A stretch of DNA of 64,000 nucleotides from Glossina fuscipes (lineage: Eukaryota; Arthropoda; Insecta; Diptera; Glossinidae). The stretch is from NCBI RefSeq assembly GCF_014805625.2, contig NW_023998517.1:2200192-2264191 (forward strand), read 5' to 3'. Under the pieces are notes generated by a model that made no database searches, had not been told where the DNA came from, and worked only from the letters and a program-made list of their open reading frames with translations. Below, piece after piece: positions 1 to 14,099 of the stretch (position 1 is its first letter; the number at the start of each line of letters is the position of its first letter). The position numbers and the translations under genes are program-made.

Positions 1-424
1 AGATATGTAAAATTTAATAAGGATAGCTTCAGCTGTCGTCCTCTCCCACAGTTTATGAGATATTCAGAATTGCAAAGACGGGCAGAAAGTTTAGCAGACG
101 ATTTGACCATGAGAAGATTTCAGTCTTCTCCTGTAATTTTTTTCATCATAAAAGCCTAACGAGATGTTAGCTGAACAAATGATTTACGAATTTATTATAA
201 ATTTTTCTTCTTCTTTTTTCTGATTGTTTTTTAGAAATTTGATGACAAATAAGGAAAAATAAATCAAGCATGCTATAGGAAGAAGACTACCTGCACCTCC
301 CTTAGTTTTAAGGTATGTTACACAAACATATATAAGCTGTTTACAGGAACACTTAGCATAGTGATGGAGTAACAAGAGCGATTTTTACAAGAAAATCCTC
401 ATGCACCCATCTCCGAAGGATGAC

Positions 425-840
425 AGGCTAGTTGCTAATTCGGAATGTACCTAAGCTGGTTCGTTTGTCCATCTGTCCGTCTATCTGCTTTGTAATAACT
501 GCTATAAACATTCTCTTGATCGCAAAAGTGAAGCAATGGACTTCAAATTTGTCAGAGGACATCTGTCAAAGGACACGCTTACCACACCACGTACACGAAG
601 AACACCCCTACCTTCCTATAGGAATAGAAAATTAGTCTCTTGCTTGTTACTTATAAACTACAGCAGATAAGTATAGAAAATGTTTAAAAGATGGACCATG
701 CCATCGTACCTGTACAAAAAGTAAAATAATTGACCATGCCTATACGATATTATAGTGTATCGAAATTTAATTTTTTTCCAATACCTAAGAAATTCTTAGC
801 CAGGTTTAAATGCCACGTTCGTCTGTCCATCCGTCCACCC
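425..840 (+). repeat. Interspersed repeat with CTGTCCGTC signature, copy 1
   Basis: This copy shares an ordered set of words with copies near 12.7 and 18.1 kb. First comes the run of CTGTCC/GTCTG words, then a segment like TATAAACATTCTC followed by a Gly-Cys-Ala-like GATCGCAAAA word. A CTTATTTATAA-like word, a segment ending in GTACCAGTACAAAA, and finally TTTTTTTCCAATACCT follow. The copy is diverged and has no coding capacity. Boundaries are approximate. Confidence 0.55.
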
Positions 841-3800
841 GCCCAACTGCGTAGCATCCAGGGCAAGTGAGTATGTGAGAGAATATCTATTAAATGTTCA
901 ACTATGCTTTTCTATTTATAGGATTACGGTAGTGGCCAGGTTTCGTAAGGAACTAAACCTGCTTTTGTATTAAGCAAGCTTTTCAAACGCACTTTTGTAT
1001 CCTTGTTTTTTTTCTTCGTTTTTTCTGTCTTACAAATTGAATCTGAGAGTTAGTTTACCTGTATCTATAGAAGGTGGATACATATGAATAAAATGCTATA
1101 AAGCTTACACACGATTTGTATTTTAAAGTAATATTGGAATAGTTTTGAAACAAGTCTTTGCAGTGTAGTTATAAATCCTTAATTGCTTCAGGTAATAAAA
1201 CATAAATTATGTTCATGCAGACATACGTGAGTACATATATGAATATTTCCTCATGTGCAAGCAGTGTTTTATTATTGTTTATTTCTTTAATTATTTTTTT
1301 TCTAATAACAATTAAGAAAATCATACTTGCATTGGAGCGAATTTCGGATACTCACCATAAACAATAAATATATGGAAAATTTCTACATTCCGGATTCGAA
1401 AGAACAATTATTCTATACTTTGTCTTCCCCCAGTCTGTCTATTCATGTTGATCAATTGAGATAAACTTGTGTGTGTTATAAAGGGAATGACGACATGAAT
1501 GCACGCTCCATGCATAGTGAGACATAAAAGCAAAACAATCTCTTCCCTATTGTTTTTTTTTTTTTTTTTTTTTAATTAATTATATAACAACAAAAACTAT
1601 TATAAACACTTGCGTATGCATGCGATAGAGACCTTGGCATTGAATTGAAGTGGTGGGATATATAGCACAAACATTCAGAATCTGCATAGCTATAATAAAC
1701 ATTCACGCGGGCCTTTCAATTTTGTAGAGTTTTTTGTTTTTTTTGGCAATCGGTAGAACTAGACAAAATTATAAGACATTCACGACTGGTATTAAAAAAG
1801 GATTTCGTTTGAAAAGTATTGCGTAATACTTTTACTAATTAAAACTGAATATATTTTATTAGTTCCTAGTAGCAATAATATTTACCACTATGTTGTTTTA
1901 TTATACAGTTTAGTCGTTATCGTGCAAGGGTATATTAAGTTTGTGCGGATGTATAGAACACCCAGAATGACAGTATGATATATCCAGCCATCAGAGCGAT
2001 TCTCTGTATCGTTTTGTGCTTGTCTGCCCGCTTGTCTGTCCGCTGGTCCGTCTTGTATTCTTAGGTGCACACGTGCAATGTTGGAAATACTTTGACGAAA
2101 TTTCGTACATTAACGTAATTTGGTCCAAGGAAGGATGCTGTTAAAAATAGTTCAAATCGGATCACTCTCTCGACTACTTCCCATAGAACGACTTGTCTTA
2201 AAAAAGTCTTTATATTAATGTTGAAGTAGTGTAGAGTATTTAATTGTCGACGATGGTCCGTTATAATCTTTTTGCTTCTTTTTTATATAAATTTAACTAA
2301 TAATAAAATATCGTATAATTAGCGGATAAAGAGAGGATGTGCCCAGTATGTGTTAATTTGTAAAAGTAGAAATATAATCGATGTTTATCAATCTGCATTT
2401 GACTTTTCCTACTTAGACCAAGCTTTGAATGAACACCACTTGCTATAGGTTAAATCGCATTGGTTTAAGGTTTCTTTCTACTTTTTTGCGGATGGATTAA
2501 ATCCGATACCGATTCTACTTTGTGGACGTAAGGCAAATACTCAAAATATCACAGTTCAGGTATTTTTATTAATTTTCGACTGAGTCGACCCAGCGCCTAA
2601 ACGTCGCCATGCTCTTCTTCTACGTGATGTTATCTGTACGTCCGCCTTAAGCTTATAGGTTACGCTTTAACTTCTATTCTCTCACTAAGATTTTTTTTAT
2701 TATTTTTATAAAATTTTCACTTTTTATGTATAAAATATTTTAAAAAGTTTCGTTACTTTAGCACCTATGCAGACTTAAACAAATTATATAATTTGCTAGA
2801 CACATGTGTGTGAGAAATTCACAATATATTTTTTCAATGGGAAAAAAATCTTCAAGACATTTTAATGTACAATGAACGAACGAACTAATGAATGAATAAC
2901 GTTATGTGAAAGGTTGTACATAAATTCAAATTGGAATAAAAAAAAAATTCATTCATTCAATTGTTAGTAAATATATTTATCATTTATTGTAATTAATTAA
3001 TCAAATCATAAAATCAGTCAATATTTAAAAAAAAAAACCAAGCGATAATAGTCGCAGCTGTAATAGCATTTATTATTAATAACACAATAATAAATTACCA
3101 AAATAATTTTTGTGGTTGCTGTCCATGCTAATTCGAAGCCCGCAACAGTTCGATTAATATTAAAGTCTACCCAGAAATCTATTAACAAATTAACAACTTT
3201 TCATAACAACAACAACAACAACAACAACATCAGCAATAACGGTAAAAATAACGTAAAGGTGTCATTATGAAATGCAACATTGCCTTAATTACTAATATAT
3301 CACACGAACAATAAATGAAATGCATTCGCGTTCGTTCATATAACGAATTCAACGATTTCAACTATGAATGTTTGTTTGTTTATTTGTTTGTTGATATATA
3401 CATGCAAACCAATGGACATACATGTAGGTGGTATAGTTTCTCTTTCTGTTGTTTTTGTTTTTATTTGTGTCCGCTGTGCGCAGTTATGATTTCGGCATGT
3501 TATAAATCTTGCAAATGTCGAACAGTCAGTCAACTAAGCTAACAACAATGGGCACGCGTTGTTAATAACATAACAAATTTAATTTACTTATTTATTGTAC
3601 AGACATTAAAGTACTTTCAATTAACAAATGCGCATATGTGGACGAGTGTAAGTTAAAACATTTAAATTATACAAGTGAAAGGACAATGACTATTAGAAAT
3701 ATTTTGCAAAGTAAGAAAAAGTTTTTTTCTATTAAATAAAAATTAAAAAAAAAAAAAAAAGAGAAAAATTTGAAAGAGGAAAAAACCAGAAGTAATCATT

Positions 3801-4646
3801 ATTTCATTTTTATTAGTTTTGTACGCAAAACCAAAGGATGCCATTTTGCATAAATAATTGAATTTTTCATTCGACTTGTAACGCGTATGATTTTAATTAT
3901 GAAACATCTTATAAGGCAGAGAGAGAAATAGTTTCTCAATCCGCATACCATTCTGAACCGATTTAGGCAAATTCCAAGAGATTCGTTCAGACGGTTTTTG
4001 AAACTCTTCTGATTGAAACATACTGGAAAAGAAAAGTAAGGGCTATCACTTTATTCGATTTAGCTAAAAATTCGACTTCAAAAAGTTAAAAAAATTGTAT
4101 TCGACTTGAGATGAATCTTTAATACATCAAGTTCTCAATACAAACAATAGTGAATAATTTATTAACCGTCAACGGGTCACTTGGTTTATGAAAACGATTT
4201 TCGTACTTTCGTTCTCTCAGCTGGCTCTGCGGAGCGCTTGCATCGGGAGATGTAGATCGATTTGTATACGATTTGTCCCATTGCAAGGAACAAAAAAAAA
4301 AGGAATAAGAGAGTATCTTGCCAAGTGTCAGGTTTCCATCTCAATTTTTGGCAGTGGTGACGGACGAACGGACAGACATGGTTAAATCTAAGCAGCATTT
4401 CACGAATATTATCAAACAAGTAAAAAGACTCTACAAGTATTCATATTAGGCATTATACGGGAAGTGATAGGAAAAGTGTTCCGCTCCGAGTCAAGTTCAC
4501 TTACGTTCTTTCAAAATATGTCAATAATTGCGATTTTTAGATTGAACAGCAGAAAACAAGACGGACAGACAAACTTAATTCGATTTAGAAATTTATTTTG
4601 AATGAATGTAATAACAGATGGAACTATCTCTAGTCCATGGATTTTA

Positions 4647-4798
4647 AGCCAGAGAAATAAATTCTAAGGCTAAACTCTTAAATCGCTAGCATCTAGGGCT
4701 AACGGCTTTTATTAAAAACTCTACCGCACTTGAGATTCGAACCCAGGACCATTGAATTGCTAGTCGAGACTCTTTCCTACTCGGCCACTCAGGCGGAT
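4647..4798 (-). repeat. tRNA-derived SINE-like element, copy A
   Basis: Read on the minus strand, this 152-base unit starts with a tRNA-like head. An A-box-like word, TGGCCGAGTAGG, is followed about 40 bases later by a B-box-like word, GGTTCGAATCT. A tRNA-unrelated tail of about 75 bases then ends in CTCTGGCT. The same head-tail unit recurs at 9.82, 20.2 and 28.93 kb, so it is a dispersed repeat and not a tRNA gene. This copy has the best-preserved B box. Polymerase III transcription is expected for the type and is not shown here. Confidence 0.75.
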
Positions 4799-7700
4799 TT
4801 AATATATCCTTATATGCAAGTGATGTAGGCTACAAGAAAACAATAAATTGTATGAGCTTTTTGATGCACATGTTATACAGAAAGGCCAATGTATCAAGCT
4901 CTCACCTTCCTTACAAAAGGTAGGTATAATGATATAGGCTCAATCCGTCCACAAAGAGACTTACAATCCAGACTTGAAACCAATATTTTAAGGCGTGTCG
5001 ATTATTGATATACGAAACATTGATACGGTGTCTCTTCAAGACGCTTTCTAAGTTAACTATCTCTTTTAATAGAACTATCCTTCTAATCCTTAGTTGAAAA
5101 CATGCTTGCAGAGGTATCCCTTGAAACGTGCGTAGATGATAAATTTCTATCGCACACTGCTTTATTATCCTTTATAATATTCGGAAGCTTTAGCATAAGT
5201 TTTTTATTAAAAGCAACAAAACCAAGTTACCTCTGGATAATTGTTGCGACATTTCCTATATATTTGTGTATAAGAAATTCAAATTCCTCTTGAGTCTTGG
5301 CTTTCGATTTAATTACTAAATGAAATTGATAAGAATGGTGTATGAAGAGAATGGTGTTTGCAAGAGAGTGAATTTGCAAGTCAGGCAGACAGTCTTTGAA
5401 ATCAATATTTTATAACACTCAAAATAGTATTAATTAATTTCAATTCTGAGATAAAACAATCTGTTGAAAGTTTGCTCCTGAGATTGTCATCATAATCATA
5501 GATGATAAAGTGATTTTAATCTTTTTGAAGATTGAAATATTAATTAAACAAAACAGCAAATGTATTCATTCGTTTATTTGAAATATTTTTGGTTTTTTTG
5601 GCTATTTCTATATAACGGTAAAATGAAAGTTATTATTCAAACTAAAAAAAAAAAAAAAAAACACAAGTTTTCATAACTTAATAAATATTCATAAATTTAT
5701 TTAATTCTTTCAATTTCGTTACCATTATTATTATTGGTATTATTATTATATCATACTAAAAAAACAACTCGAATTACTCGTTATACTAATTTTTAAAATC
5801 ATTCTTTTAATACAAAACGAATTTTTATTTATTTACTTTCCTAACGTTCCATCCATCCATCGAATTTAATGTACGCGAGTGCATAACAAATTTTTTTTTT
5901 TTTTTCAATTTTGGTTTACGTAATACCTTAACGAATTTGTATTTATTTGAATTTATTTGCGTCTACTTGTTTGGCGTGTGTTTTAGCCCAATCAATGTGT
6001 TTGGGAATCACAGGAATGCATGGTTGCGATATCTAAAACTAGATACACTCTTGCTTAGCCGAAGACTTCTAGCATAATCTTTCATTTGCTGTTAGCATTT
6101 TCATTCTTCCAGTTTCTTACTAAACACATGCCTCAGTAAATGCGCACCTTGCCCTCTATACTTGTTCGTCACATGAATTGTGTACTTTATAAGTCGATGC
6201 AGAAAAACCATTTGCCTAGCTAAGGAGCTGGGGAAGAAGAAGGCAAATGTCATTCATTCCATTTATACCAAGCGTTAGAGTTCTTCTAAATTATGTAAAT
6301 ATTCCTGTCTAGTCACAGGTTCTAAGTTGATTTGTATATGTTTCCCAACTTGACCGCTAATTTGCCCCATATTCTTGGAAGTCCTTAACGAGAGATAGAG
6401 AACAAGAAGATTTACTTGATAGACATTATAAGACGTATACAAGTACTAAAGAGGTTTTGAACAAGTAAGCACATTAGACCATTTTGCCATTTACACCAAA
6501 AAATTACACATTATTTTCCTGCAAAAGCGTTTTTTCATAAAAGCCCGCCTGATCCAAATTTATCAAACTTCTTTTACTTACTAAAAATTTTATTTATTTT
6601 CACTTTCCGTCAAAAAAATCTAGAAATTAGACTTTCTCCCCAAGAAAGGGCTTGTTTTTCATGACAATTCCTATATTTGCCGGGGTCTATAAAATAGATC
6701 TATAAGATCCAAATTCCTTGCCGTCAACTTTTTGCTAGATTGTTCTATTAAAAATTATACCTTTTTCTTGAGAAATCTTACATGAAATGGAGTTCGAGAA
6801 ATAGACCCTCGTAGCTCAAATATGATTGACTTAATTTTTATGTCAAACTGCTACCATGAGCAAATTTTCATTATAAAATGTTAACAGTCAGGCGTTTAGG
6901 CATATACGGAGGTTTAGATTTCGTGAGAATTGTTAGATGCACTGGTATCCCAAAAATGAAGCTAGGTAGTTCAAATTTTGTAAGGTTGTGAGTTCTTTGC
7001 CAATTTACTACTATGAACCATGAAATATTCAAAATTGTGCTTTTTTGCCATATAAAGATTCAGTTTTCGTAGGAACAGTTATATGAGGAGGTGTGCAAAC
7101 AATTTGTTTAATCAAATCGTATCTCTTATATTAATTCAGAATGTCATAGGTACTATTACTCATCGAGTTTTGTCGAAATATTTCGAAAAGTATGATCGAA
7201 AAAGTTGACCAATCGGAATTTTTTGCATTAACTATCCTTCTTGCGTCGAAGCACTTCGTTGTACCAAATTTCATCAATGTGTTTCAAAAGTGCCGGACCT
7301 ATAGATCGAATAAAAGGAAGCAAGGCGGACAGGCAGACAAGCTTAGGGGATCGTGCTATAATTGTAAAAGGTGGGTCTTCTGGATTATTCGCATAAATTT
7401 AATATATCCTGTATCACAAGTGATATAATATATAAAAACAAATTTTTGAACTTTTCTAGTTAATAAATTATATTAACGGTATTTGCAGGTATTCATCTGA
7501 GATGATGATCATTCAAAAATGGCAATGAAAGTCCCGATGGACAAAAACTTTCGAAAAAGTCAAGAGAGGCTTTTGAATAAATGTAGTGAAAAGAAATATA
7601 AAACTCTGTAGAAGGCTCGCATTAAAAGCCGTTACTCAATTTTTTAAAAATTAAACATTTTGCTTAGAAAAGCCCTCACAATTTCAGACGCGAAGATTGC

Positions 7701-7908
7701 GCAACAGTGAAGAAGCGTAAATGCTAATGAAAAGCAAAATATTTCAGCTAGAGTGCTGCGCTTCCTCTTCTCGGAGCTCTGAAAGGTCGCAGCTGTACAC
7801 AAAAACTAAGAGTGACGCAGGTCGTGCATCTTAAGTCTTGTGAATTTGACAAGTAAATGAAATTTAATGCAAATTCTAAGAAGAAAAGGTCTTAAGGAAC
7901 ACAGCTTA

Positions 7909-7940
<32 letters not shown>

Positions 7941-9180
7941 GTGTATATAGTTATGTTCATCTTATTCACTTGTGCATTCACACTTGAAACTAATTAATAC
8001 CGTCTTAATTATTGAGTTATTATTAATAATATATTTTAGACAATTTAGCACCTCGACTAGCGCTGTACACATATATCCACATGTATTATGTATACACGCA
8101 TGCGTGCCATTTAAGCATTTTAATTTTGATTGAAATGAGTGAATAAATCGCCCGCGAACGTATTGAATAATAGTGAGTCCATGTTTTTTCCACTTTTCGA
8201 TTCTAATATTTATTCGTTGAGCATAAATTTTATCATTCACTGAACACTTGCGCATGCTTGTGAATATTCGCAGCAGTGTTGTACTGTTTGTTGCTTATTT
8301 GTTTGTTGGTTTGAAATAGTTTTTTTTTTTTTTTTTCTTCTTCTTCAAATTACAGAACTTTTACTTTAATCGAATTTATTTGACCCAATTATTTGCTTTC
8401 TAATTAATTGAATCAATCAATAATTGAATTAATTTATTTAATTGTTTTATTCTTAATACTTACTTTTGTTAATAATAAATTCTAAAAAATATTAATTCTA
8501 TTAATTACTTTAATTTAAGTTAAATTTCTTTTATCTACACATATATATATTTCTATATATATTTCGTTTATTTCTATCTTTTATTATTATTTATTTGTTG
8601 TTTTTTCTCTTTTAATTGTTTATTACTTTCTTACATAGCATTCTTTTTTCATTTCCTTAAATAACGAATTTAACAAATTTGAATTAAAAAAGAAAAAATT
8701 GTTTTCTTTACTGTTTTTTTGCTTTTTTTTCTTGTTTTCCTTTGCTAATATTTTGCAATTTACTTCACTTTTACAAATAAAAATTCCGCAAAAACGAAAA
8801 CAAACACAAACACAAATCAATATAATTCACGCAAACACTAATAATAATGATTTTATTATTTTATTGTTCCCCAGTGGTGGTTAATTTTGAAATTAAATTT
8901 TAAATTTCAACCGCGAAAATTCACACTGTGTGAAATTGCAGGAATAATCATCGCTTCATTCGGATAAATTATAAACAAAGAGGTGTGCGCTGGTTTGCGT
9001 TAGCACCAGCCAAACCAAATATCAATCAAAAATAATTTTTCTTCTTCTGATGGCAAACTAAAGCGCAAATAATAGAAGAAACTCAAGTTAGTTTCGAGTG
9101 AATTCAAATACTGGCAACGACAAACTAAGACTTTACGTTCACCATGGTGGATATTTATATTCGCAGCAAAGGCGGGCGCG

Positions 9181-9196
9181 TGTGCTTATAAGCACA
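9181..9196. other. Perfect 16-base palindrome beside a GC-rich patch
   Basis: TGTGCTTATAAGCACA reads the same on both strands and directly follows GGCGGGCGCG. The centre is TATA-like. No gene was recognised beside it, so its function, if any, is unknown. Confidence 0.4.
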
Positions 9197-9820
9197 GAAA
9201 AAAAAAAACCTCAACATAACGTTGCAACTTGAAAAGCCGGCACCCGTATAAATTTTACAAAGACGTATTCAAGTACTCTATATGTTTGTTTATATATATG
9301 TATAAGTTTATTATTTAACTCAACTTTTAGATATTAAGGAGCAGTTATTACTATTATTTCTTAGATGCTTTTTCGCTTATAGAGTCTCTCCATTTCGTGC
9401 ATAATTAGATTATGTCCCATGCGGTTAAAATATATTATTGGGACAAGGCACTAAATAGTTATGATCTATAAAGTTGCCATTGCTACTTCGAACAATTATT
9501 CAAAACTTTTCGTTTCTTATTCACTGATGCTTACTAGTGACAAAAACATTATTTATATCTTCTCTCCCAGGCTACGCTGTACTTATGGCTTTATTTGTTT
9601 GAATATCTATACAATTTGGAAACATTTCTTAAAATTCATGTAGCTTTTGTATTATCAATGCATGTCAATGCATTCTCATCGAATTATTATATTAAATTTT
9701 ATAGTAACACAAAGGTATGTTTCATCCCTTTCAAGATCTGATTTTCGTTTCAATCTTTGTCAACAATTTATTTGGGAGAGGGATTAAAAGAGTGTTTTGT
9801 TTATCAAATATATTAGCTAG

Positions 9821-9975
9821 ATCCGCCTAAGTGTCCGAGTTGGCAACAGATCTCGACTAACAACTCAATTGTCGTTGGATCAAATCTCAAGAGCTGTAGA
9901 GTTTCCAAAAAGTCGATGGCCTTAGATGGTTAGCTAACCTTTAAGATCTTAGTCTGAGAATTTCCTACTCTGGCA
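9821..9975 (+). repeat. tRNA-derived SINE-like element, copy B
   Basis: This is a plus-strand copy of the unit seen at 4647-4798. It begins ATCCGCCTAAGTGTCCGAGT (A-box region). It continues through CTCGACTAACAACTCAAT, a decayed B box (GGATCAAATCTC) and the same tail (GATGGCCTTAGATG, then CTCTGGC). Both promoter boxes carry substitutions, so this copy is probably silent. Confidence 0.7.
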
Positions 9976-12699
9976 AGTCAGTACGATTTTCATCAAGCTT
10001 CGCCATTTTGTGAGAAAACCCACTGACACATGAATTTGTCTAAGAGATACAAGGCTATCTTTCAATTTTTGTCTTTTTCTTTTTTTCTATATGAACAAGC
10101 ACTTAGGGGATGTCCTTGTTTCTGCTTTCTTTCCTCCCTCCCCCTCTCTCTCTCTCTCTCTATCTACCTATCTATCGATCTCTTTCTAAGTAAGTCACGC
10201 TATCAATTGGTGACAGCGGATTGTAAGCCTGGATTAAATGTATATCATATATTCGGACAATGCTAATATATGTTGACCTATATGTTACTTTTTGCATTAA
10301 GCAGACAAAGAGAGTTATAATAAGTGTACCTTCACATATTTCTACGATAGGATTGTAGAATATTCAATATTCGCTCATTACTGGTTGTTCTTAAGCTTTT
10401 TAAAGATAAATATCAATAAGTTTCTTTAATAGAAGAGGAAAAGATTGAATAAAGAAAAAAAGTTCACATACTGGCAATAATGAAAACGCTTGGATTTAAC
10501 GCTACTTAAGCAGCAGATGGAATGACTGTAAATTAGACTTGACTTAAATGTCATAGGAAGAAAAAAAAAATTAAACACTTTTAATATTTTTAATTATTGC
10601 GATTTAGTACAATAACGATTTCAATATTGTATTACATCACAGGTATTGCCTAAGAATAGTCTTGAATCAAATGCCAATGAAAGCGCAAATATGCTTTTCT
10701 TTAATCCTCTTTAAAATATGCTCTGCCCCTGTGGCAAAAAGAGAGAAGATAAACATCAAATCGAAGTCAAGACTCAAGGCGAAGACTGGCCTACACTAGC
10801 AAAGCAAATGCATATAGAACTGGCTTTTCATATACATACGTTCAAGTGTTTTGCTACAAGTCTATTGAATTTAGAAGAAGAATAATCGTTTGGCGTATGG
10901 TGATTATAAACACGAAAGGGAATCATCATTAATATATGAAGTAGTTTGAGAACGTCTGGGAGAAGCAATTTTATAATATAGTGATAAAATAAGAAATTAA
11001 AAAAACACTTTCTATTTATTTTACCTTTAAAAGTTTATGTTTTGTTTATTTTTACTTTTTATATAACAAATTTTTTTTCTTTTCTTTTTTGGTTCCTAAT
11101 TATAGTGAAAGCAATAGCAGCACTATCTAAGTAATCTATTTTGTTATTATTTATTTTAATTTGTTTAATTGTGAATTATTTTCTTAACATTTTCGAAACA
11201 TGCCAAAAAAAAAACAGCCGATTATATTGGCCATGTGCAGAGTCTTAAACGCCGATTACCTTAACCTCCTTTTATTTATTGCTAGAAACCCATAAACCTA
11301 TCGAAATCTCTTTCACTTTCTTTAGACCGTTAAAGAGATGAATCAATCGACTCAGGAGATCTTATCCTTTACTCGAGAATGAATATCTTTCCTCTAAGAT
11401 CAGTCCCTTCAAAAAAATCTATTCTCTAACAAAACATCAACGCATGTCCCTGAATGCTTTGATACGTCCAAAAGGCAGTATAATTATTAAATATTGTGTT
11501 CATGACATTTTATCATTTTAAGAATCCATCAGGAAGGAATCTTACTCAAAAAGGACGTTTGAATAAATAATAACAAATGGATCTTGAAGAACTCTTCCTC
11601 CCCAAACAGCAATTGTGGACAAATTCTCGCTATAAAGCACATCCTCTGTGACTGGCTTAACTTGACCTTGGCTAGAAGTATTGCATTTAGAACGATTAAC
11701 CCTATCGATATTCTACAATCAGCTACAGAATAGAATATCTATACACAATATATTACTTCATCGAAACTACTAGGTCCAATATCTAATGTACTTTTATAAA
11801 TTAGAGCCGATAGCCAGTGTTGCTAGTACTCAATCTGTTTTTTTTTAGTCTAAGAATTTATTTCATTATTTTAAAATAATAATAATAATCACAAAAAAAA
11901 ATAGTAAATGATCTTGTTTGGGTTTAGGTTTGTCTATTTGTGTGTCTAAGAGATTCTCTACAAAAGATACATGGTTTTGAGATGATACAGGCAGCTACGG
12001 AGAGACAAAAAACCTAAACATTACAAATGTAGTGCAATGTGTTTTTATTATTCAATTATCTGTCCCGGATTACCTAAGAGAAGAAGTGTTTACGATTTGC
12101 TAAAAAACTTTAAATTTCATTACCTCAACAATTAACTTGTCATTAAGGAAAAAAATTTATGCTCTACATAATCTCTAGTTAATGGTTTTTTGTTTTCGTT
12201 TGACAAAGCAATCGCTTCAAGGCATTCATGTAATGCATTGCATGGCATTAGCCAATGTAACTCTTAGCTATTTTGCAAATGCGTAGATTTCTTTGTAATT
12301 GGACAGATCTACGAAAAAAGTACGTGTTACGGTAGAGTGCGAAAGAAGGGCTTCATCAGATTAACTATATCAAGTGTAGCTTTGTTTTCTTCTTCGTTTA
12401 AGTTATTTATAGACAGTGTCATTATTACCGTCCGGTAAAGGTACAAGGTTGTACACCTATGATTGAGATGAATACATAGTAAGTAAACAGGTATTTTAGA
12501 ACATTTCCATTAAATTTTATGAAAATTTCTTGTTGAGAATAAAACGCAGCATAAGAGTTATTTGAGCAAAAGCAATTCGCCAGCGCTTTTGCAAAACATA
12601 GACGCATTGGAATTGAGCGTAGCCTTACTTCTTAAGTTGGAAACTTATATACATTCCGTGGACATACTTGTTGAATATTAGAAAGCATTTCTATACCCA

Positions 12700-13190
12700 T
12701 CACCGACGAATGAAGATGAACTCATTTTGTCAAAACCTTTGCAACGCTCAGAAGGAATCTTCAGAGATCCCAGAAAGTATATACATTCTTGACAGGAATT
12801 GAACGGATTTAAGCATGTCTGTCTGTCCGTGTATGTAATATATGTTGTAAATATTCTCCTGGCCGCAAAAATGAAACTACCAAATTTGGTAGAAGCATAG
12901 AAAGTTCTTACAAGCAAGTTGGTATTGAAAACGGACCTAGTACATTAGTACTGTGCGATATGCCGACAATATCACGTAAACTAAGAATACCTAAGTTTCT
13001 CAAAAGGAATATAAAATCGGTCTTTTGCTTCTTATTTATAAGCTAAAGCACATAAATCTCCAAAATTTGAAGGCATATCCTATGGCCGATGCTGAAGTAC
13101 CAGTACAAAAAGATTAAAAATTGACCACGCCTACCCAATATTATAATGTATAAAAATGTAATATTTTTTCCAATGGTTTTATAATGCGGA
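12700..13190 (+). repeat. Interspersed repeat with CTGTCCGTC signature, copy 2, first module
   Basis: Aligned by eye with 18105-18560. Both run from a GCAACGC(T/C)CAGAAG word through GGAT/CGATTTA(A/G)GCATGTC, CTGTCCG and a TAAACATTCTCC-like word. A CTTATTTATAA word, GCAGTACCAGTACAAAA (here GAAGTACCAGTACAAAA) and a TTTTTTCCAAT end follow. It leads directly into a second related module, as in the 18 kb copy. No coding capacity. The family is likely a degenerate transposon, but I cannot name it. Confidence 0.6.
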
Positions 13191-13600
13191 CAACCAGCCT
13201 TCAAACACCCCACAAAATATATAAATTCCTGGTCAGTTTCGTATTCGAAAAGCACCTAAGCATGTCTGGCTGTCCGTCTCTCTGTTTGTGCGATTGTGAA
13301 GTGTGTGTGCGTGTGTGTGGAGTATCTGTGGTGAACATTCTGCTGGTCGCAAAATTGGAAACATCGTCTGCAAATTTGCAAAAGAATTTGAAAATAGGTC
13401 AAATCGGTCAAGGAACACACGAACAATGCCCAAACACCTCTAAAACAAGAATTGTCAAAATCTTTCCTTTCCGCGTGTTTTCTTTGCTACCAATAAACCC
13501 ATAAATACGTACAACAAATACACTATACAAATCTCCACTTTTATTCTGAAAATAGAACAAATCAGCCGCGCTTACCCCTTTACATAGAATATGAAAATTT
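13190..13600 (+). repeat. Interspersed repeat, copy 2, second module
   Basis: The second module begins after TTTATAATGCGGA. It has its own GCATGTCTGGCTGTCCGTC run, then GTAGTATCTGTGG-like words (here GGAGTATCTGTGG), AACATTC, CAAATTTGC(A/G)AAAGAATTTG and a GGTCAAATCGGTCAAGG segment. The region 18560-18800 repeats the same order. Modules 1 and 2 share the CTGTCCGTC start and so look like diverged tandem copies of one unit. Confidence 0.55.
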
Positions 13601-14099
13601 AGTTCTTTTCTCATGTTTGTTCTTCTCTTTTTAGGATAATGCTACTGGGTATAAAAGATTTTGTCAGGACCGAATATAATTTTCTTAGTTGTTGCATTTG
13701 CGGTGGTTTTAGATAAATTCTGAATAACGGGGCGCTATCAAATCTAAACTGCGGTATTTTCATCGCAATGATTAAATCGAAATAATTTCGGAGATGTGCA
13801 CTAAGCTCAGAACTAATCTTTCATTTCTTTAGAATCTTAAGAAATCCAGCAGTACACGGCGGACTTGGGCACGAACGTGGATCCATTGTAAACTCGTTGA
13901 TTAGTACTTCTTGACAAAAACAAGAACAAGAGAATAGTACACCTAGTATACATATATCATTCATTGTGCATTCATATCATTCAAGGTACAGCCAAGTAAT
14001 AGGCGCTTACACGTATTCTGGTCAGTCACATTTGTAGGTAAAAACGATAAACCAATGGGAATTGTCAATGTACACAACGATTAAATTTGATGATTTTGA

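Larger units (their letters stand above)
1..14090. other. Long stretch without a recognisable gene
   Basis: I find no open frame here with recognisable protein similarity or a convincing exon chain. The stretch holds AT-rich single-copy-like DNA, homopolymer runs (a T-run near 1553-1573), an (AAC)n run near 3208-3228, a (TA)n run near 7908-7940, a (CT)n run near 10143-10161, two tRNA-derived SINE-like copies and pieces of a repeat rich in CTGTCCGTC. A short, more GC-rich patch lies at about 9130-9200. It could be intergenic, or an intron of a gene lying outside the window. Confidence 0.6.

Noticed and set aside
4660..4798. A possible functional tRNA gene, from A- and B-box matches on the minus strand
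   Set aside because: No convincing acceptor stem pairing, and the same head plus a non-tRNA tail recurs at three other sites, so it is a tRNA-derived repeat.
7192..7428. A 78-codon plus-strand frame
   Set aside because: It lies in a degenerate repeat (words such as GGCGGACAGGCAGACAAGC and AATATATCCTGTATC recur in other repeat copies), with no protein similarity.
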